64,000 nucleotides of DNA from Caulobacter flavus. GTDB taxonomy: Bacteria; Pseudomonadota; Alphaproteobacteria; Caulobacterales; Caulobacteraceae. How positions within the stretch are numbered: position 1 is the stretch's first letter; each line of letters begins with the position of its first letter. The stretch spans positions 1,338,001 through 1,402,000 of the forward strand of contig NZ_CP026100.1 in NCBI RefSeq assembly GCF_003722335.1. The letters are read 5' to 3'. The notes below the pieces were generated by a model. The model was not told the DNA's origin, searched no databases, and was given only the letters and a program-made list of their open reading frames with translations. The position numbers and the translations under genes were made by a program. This document shows, piece by piece, positions 62,195 through 64,000 of the stretch.

Positions 62195-63643
62195 TTATTC
62201 CGCCGCGATCAGCGCGGGAGCGCCGGCCTTGGCCTTCAGGTAGCGGTGGATGGCATCGGCGGCGTCGCGGCCGTCCTTGATCGCCCACACCACCAGCGAG
62301 GCGCCGCGAACGATGTCGCCGGCGGCGAACACGCCGTCGAGATTGGTCATCTGGTTGCGGACGTCGGCCTTGACCGTGCCCCAGCGGGTGGTCTTCAGCT
62401 CGGGCGCCGACCAGGTCTGCGGCAGGTTCTCGGGCTCGAAGCCCAGCGCCTTGACCACCAGCTGGGCCGGACGGTCGAAGTCGCCGCCGGGGATCTCCTC
62501 GGGGCTGCGACGGCCCGAGGCGTCCGGGGCGCCCAGGCGCATGCGGATGGCGCGCACGCCGGTCACCGCATTGGCGTCGCCCGACAGGGCGCGAGGGGCG
62601 GCCAGCCACTCGAAGGTGACGCCTTCTTCTTCGGCGTTGGCCACTTCGCGCAGCGAGCCGGGCATGTTGGCCTTGTCGCGGCGATAGAGGCAGGTGACCG
62701 AGGTCGCGCCCTGGCGGATGGCCGTGCGCACGCAGTCCATGGCGGTGTCGCCGCCGCCGACCACGACCACGTCCTTGCCTTCCGCGTTCAGCTCGCCGCT
62801 GTCGTAGGCCGGGACGTCGTCGCCCAGGGTCTTCTTGTTGGAGGCGATCAGGTAGTCGAGCGCGGCCACCACGCCCTTGTCGCCCGAGCCCGGCACGGTC
62901 AGGTCGCGCGCGGCGTAGACGCCGACGGCGATCAGCACCGCGTCGTGTCGGCTGCGCAGGTCTTCCAGGGTGGCGTCCTTGCCGACCTCGAAGCCGAGCT
63001 TGAACTCGACGCCGCCTTCGGCCAGGCGGCTCGTGCGGCGCTCGACGACGTCCTTCTCCAGCTTGAAGCCGGGGATGCCGTAGATCAGCAGGCCGCCGGC
63101 GCGGTCGTGGCGGTCGTAGACGGTGACGGCGTAGCCCTGCTCGCGCAGCTTTTCGGCGGCGGCCAGGCCCGCGGGGCCCGCGCCGACGACGCCGATCGAC
63201 TGGCCGCGTTCGGGACCGGCGACGAGCGGCTTCACCCAGCCCATCTCCCAGGCCTTGTCGGTCAGGTAGCGTTCGACCGAGCCGATCGTCACGGTGCCGT
63301 GACCCGACTGCTCTATGACGCAGTTGCCTTCGCAGAGGCGGTCCTGCGGGCAGATGCGGCCGCAGACCTCGGGCATGGAGTTGGTGGCCTGCGACAGGGC
63401 GTAGGCTTCCTCCAGCCGGCCTTCGGCGGTCATCCGCAGCCAGTCGGGGATGTTGTTGTGCAGCGGGCAGTGGGTTTGGCAGTACGGCACGCCGCATTGC
63501 GAGCAGCGCGAGGCCTGCTCGGTGGCCTTGGCGTCGATGAAGTCGGCGTAGATCTCGTGAAAGTCGCCGTTACGCTCTTCGGCCGCCCGCTTTTCGGGCG
63601 TGCGACGCGCGACGGTCGTGAATTTCAACATGCGCTCGGCCAT
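62195..63643 (-). CDS. gltD: Glutamate synthase (NADPH), small subunit
   Basis: The 482-residue flavoprotein starts at the ATG ending at 63643 with GAGGGAAG upstream. It has two 4Fe-4S motifs (RCSQCGVPYCQTHCPLHN and CGRICPQDRLCEGNCV), an FAD-binding VGAGPAGLAAAEKLR, and NADPH-binding VVVGGGDTAMDCVRTA. It transfers electrons from NADPH to GltB. First gene of the gltDB operon; the 244-base AT-richer divergent region 63644-63887 should carry its promoter and that of uppP. Confidence 0.95.
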   Translation of the reverse strand: MAERMLKFTTVARRTPEKRAAEERNGDFHEIYADFIDAKATEQASRCSQCGVPYCQTHCPLHNNIPDWLRMTAEGRLEEAYALSQATNSMPEVCGRICPQDRLCEGNCVIEQSGHGTVTIGSVERYLTDKAWEMGWVKPLVAGPERGQSIGVVGAGPAGLAAAEKLREQGYAVTVYDRHDRAGGLLIYGIPGFKLEKDVVERRTSRLAEGGVEFKLGFEVGKDATLEDLRSRHDAVLIAVGVYAARDLTVPGSGDKGVVAALDYLIASNKKTLGDDVPAYDSGELNAEGKDVVVVGGGDTAMDCVRTAIRQGATSVTCLYRRDKANMPGSLREVANAEEEGVTFEWLAAPRALSGDANAVTGVRAIRMRLGAPDASGRRSPEEIPGGDFDRPAQLVVKALGFEPENLPQTWSAPELKTTRWGTVKADVRNQMTNLDGVFAAGDIVRGASLVVWAIKDGRDAADAIHRYLKAKAGAPALIAAE

Positions 63644-63887
63644 GCGCTTCCCTCGCCCCCGTTGCCGGGGAAAAATTTGCTTTCGAGCGCCTCATACGGA
63701 CTCTTCAGGGCAATAAGAATGCGGTGGTAAAATTATTGGACAAATATATCCGTGACGAGGGCGGGGTCATTGCGAGCGACTCGCAGATATGCCCTAAATT
63801 GGTCCACTTTTTGGATAAACCCTTTTTTTACCGTGTCGGGCGCACGCCCGTTTCCGCTCGCAAGGGCTTGTTACACAAGGGAATGAC

Positions 63888-64000
63888 ATGCCGGATTGGC
63901 TGATCGCGATCGTGCTGGGCCTGATCGAGGGCCTGACCGAGTTCATTCCCGTCTCGTCGACCGGGCACCTGCTGCTGGTCGGCCACTTCCTGGGCTTCCA
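63888..64000 (+). CDS. uppP: Undecaprenyl-diphosphatase, N-terminal part (gene continues past the right edge)
   Basis: The ATG at 63888, behind AAGGGA, opens a frame reading [20 protein letters not shown] and then [17 protein letters not shown], the N-terminal signature of BacA/UppP (E-x-x-P-x-S-S-T-G-H). The enzyme removes a phosphate from undecaprenyl diphosphate to recycle the lipid carrier used for peptidoglycan and for the exporter-dependent glycans elsewhere in the window. Only 37 codons are visible. Confidence 0.92.
   Translation, partial: MPDWLIAIVLGLIEGLTEFIPVSSTGHLLLVGHFLGF

Overview
The window is chromosomal DNA of a GC-rich alphaproteobacterium. The best fit is the family Caulobacteraceae (Caulobacter or a close relative). 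This rests on uniformly high GC with strong G/C third positions, three TonB-dependent receptors, a Caulobacter-like set of surface-polysaccharide genes, LigD-like exonuclease and ligase genes, and several families of small GC-rich palindromic repeats. Genus is an inference from gene content; no 16S rRNA or tRNA gene is present. No transposase, integrase, phage or CRISPR array was seen. The only addiction module is one parDE pair.

Region by region. 1-10 kb: the 5' part of a TonB-dependent receptor, a 32-residue membrane peptide gene, hotdog thioesterases, a ligase-associated exonuclease and ATP-dependent DNA ligase, a drug-efflux MFS carrier, a two-gene MotA/MotB-like (ZorA/ZorB-like) ion-channel pair, and a WbpE-like sugar aminotransferase. 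10-20 kb: an MscS channel, reverse transsulfuration genes (cystathionine gamma-lyase and cystathionine beta-synthase) split by parDE, transaldolase, the rfbB-rfbD-rfbA dTDP-rhamnose operon and a mannose-1-phosphate guanylyltransferase. 20-25 kb: NAD synthetase, transketolase and a hydroxyglutarate-oxidase-like flavoprotein.

25-36 kb is the main surface-sugar locus, nearly all on the plus strand. It holds a fused heptose-1-phosphate guanylyltransferase/phosphatase, an AGE-family isomerase, a heptose-7-phosphate kinase, a CBS-domain/DegT aminotransferase fusion, an ABC-2 polysaccharide exporter (Wzm/Wzt type), an SDR enzyme, a glycosyltransferase, a four-cysteine small protein and, convergent, a NeuD/PglD-like N-acyltransferase. 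Together these look like a route to a GDP-activated (probably amino) heptose or perosamine-like sugar and its export.

36-50 kb: threonine deaminase, galU, a lipoprotein FKBP isomerase, a CirA/FepA-like receptor, a three-gene operon of an ArsR-like regulator with a PspB-like protein and a membrane protein behind a striking operator, purU, argE, two glycosyltransferases, rfbC (completing dTDP-rhamnose), queG and a glutathione transferase. 50-64 kb: hldE (the ADP-heptose route), a CDF metal exporter, a large TonB-dependent receptor, two divergent citrate-synthase-family genes (one with an N-terminal DNA-binding domain), gltB-gltD, and the first codons of uppP.

Functionally, the window links the pentose-phosphate pathway (transketolase, transaldolase) through sedoheptulose-7-phosphate to two heptose activation routes, and combines dTDP-rhamnose, GDP-mannose, UDP-glucose and undecaprenyl recycling for envelope glycans. 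Gene starts were often moved from the longest possible frame to a start with a Shine-Dalgarno match or a stop/start overlap; these choices are stated in the entries.
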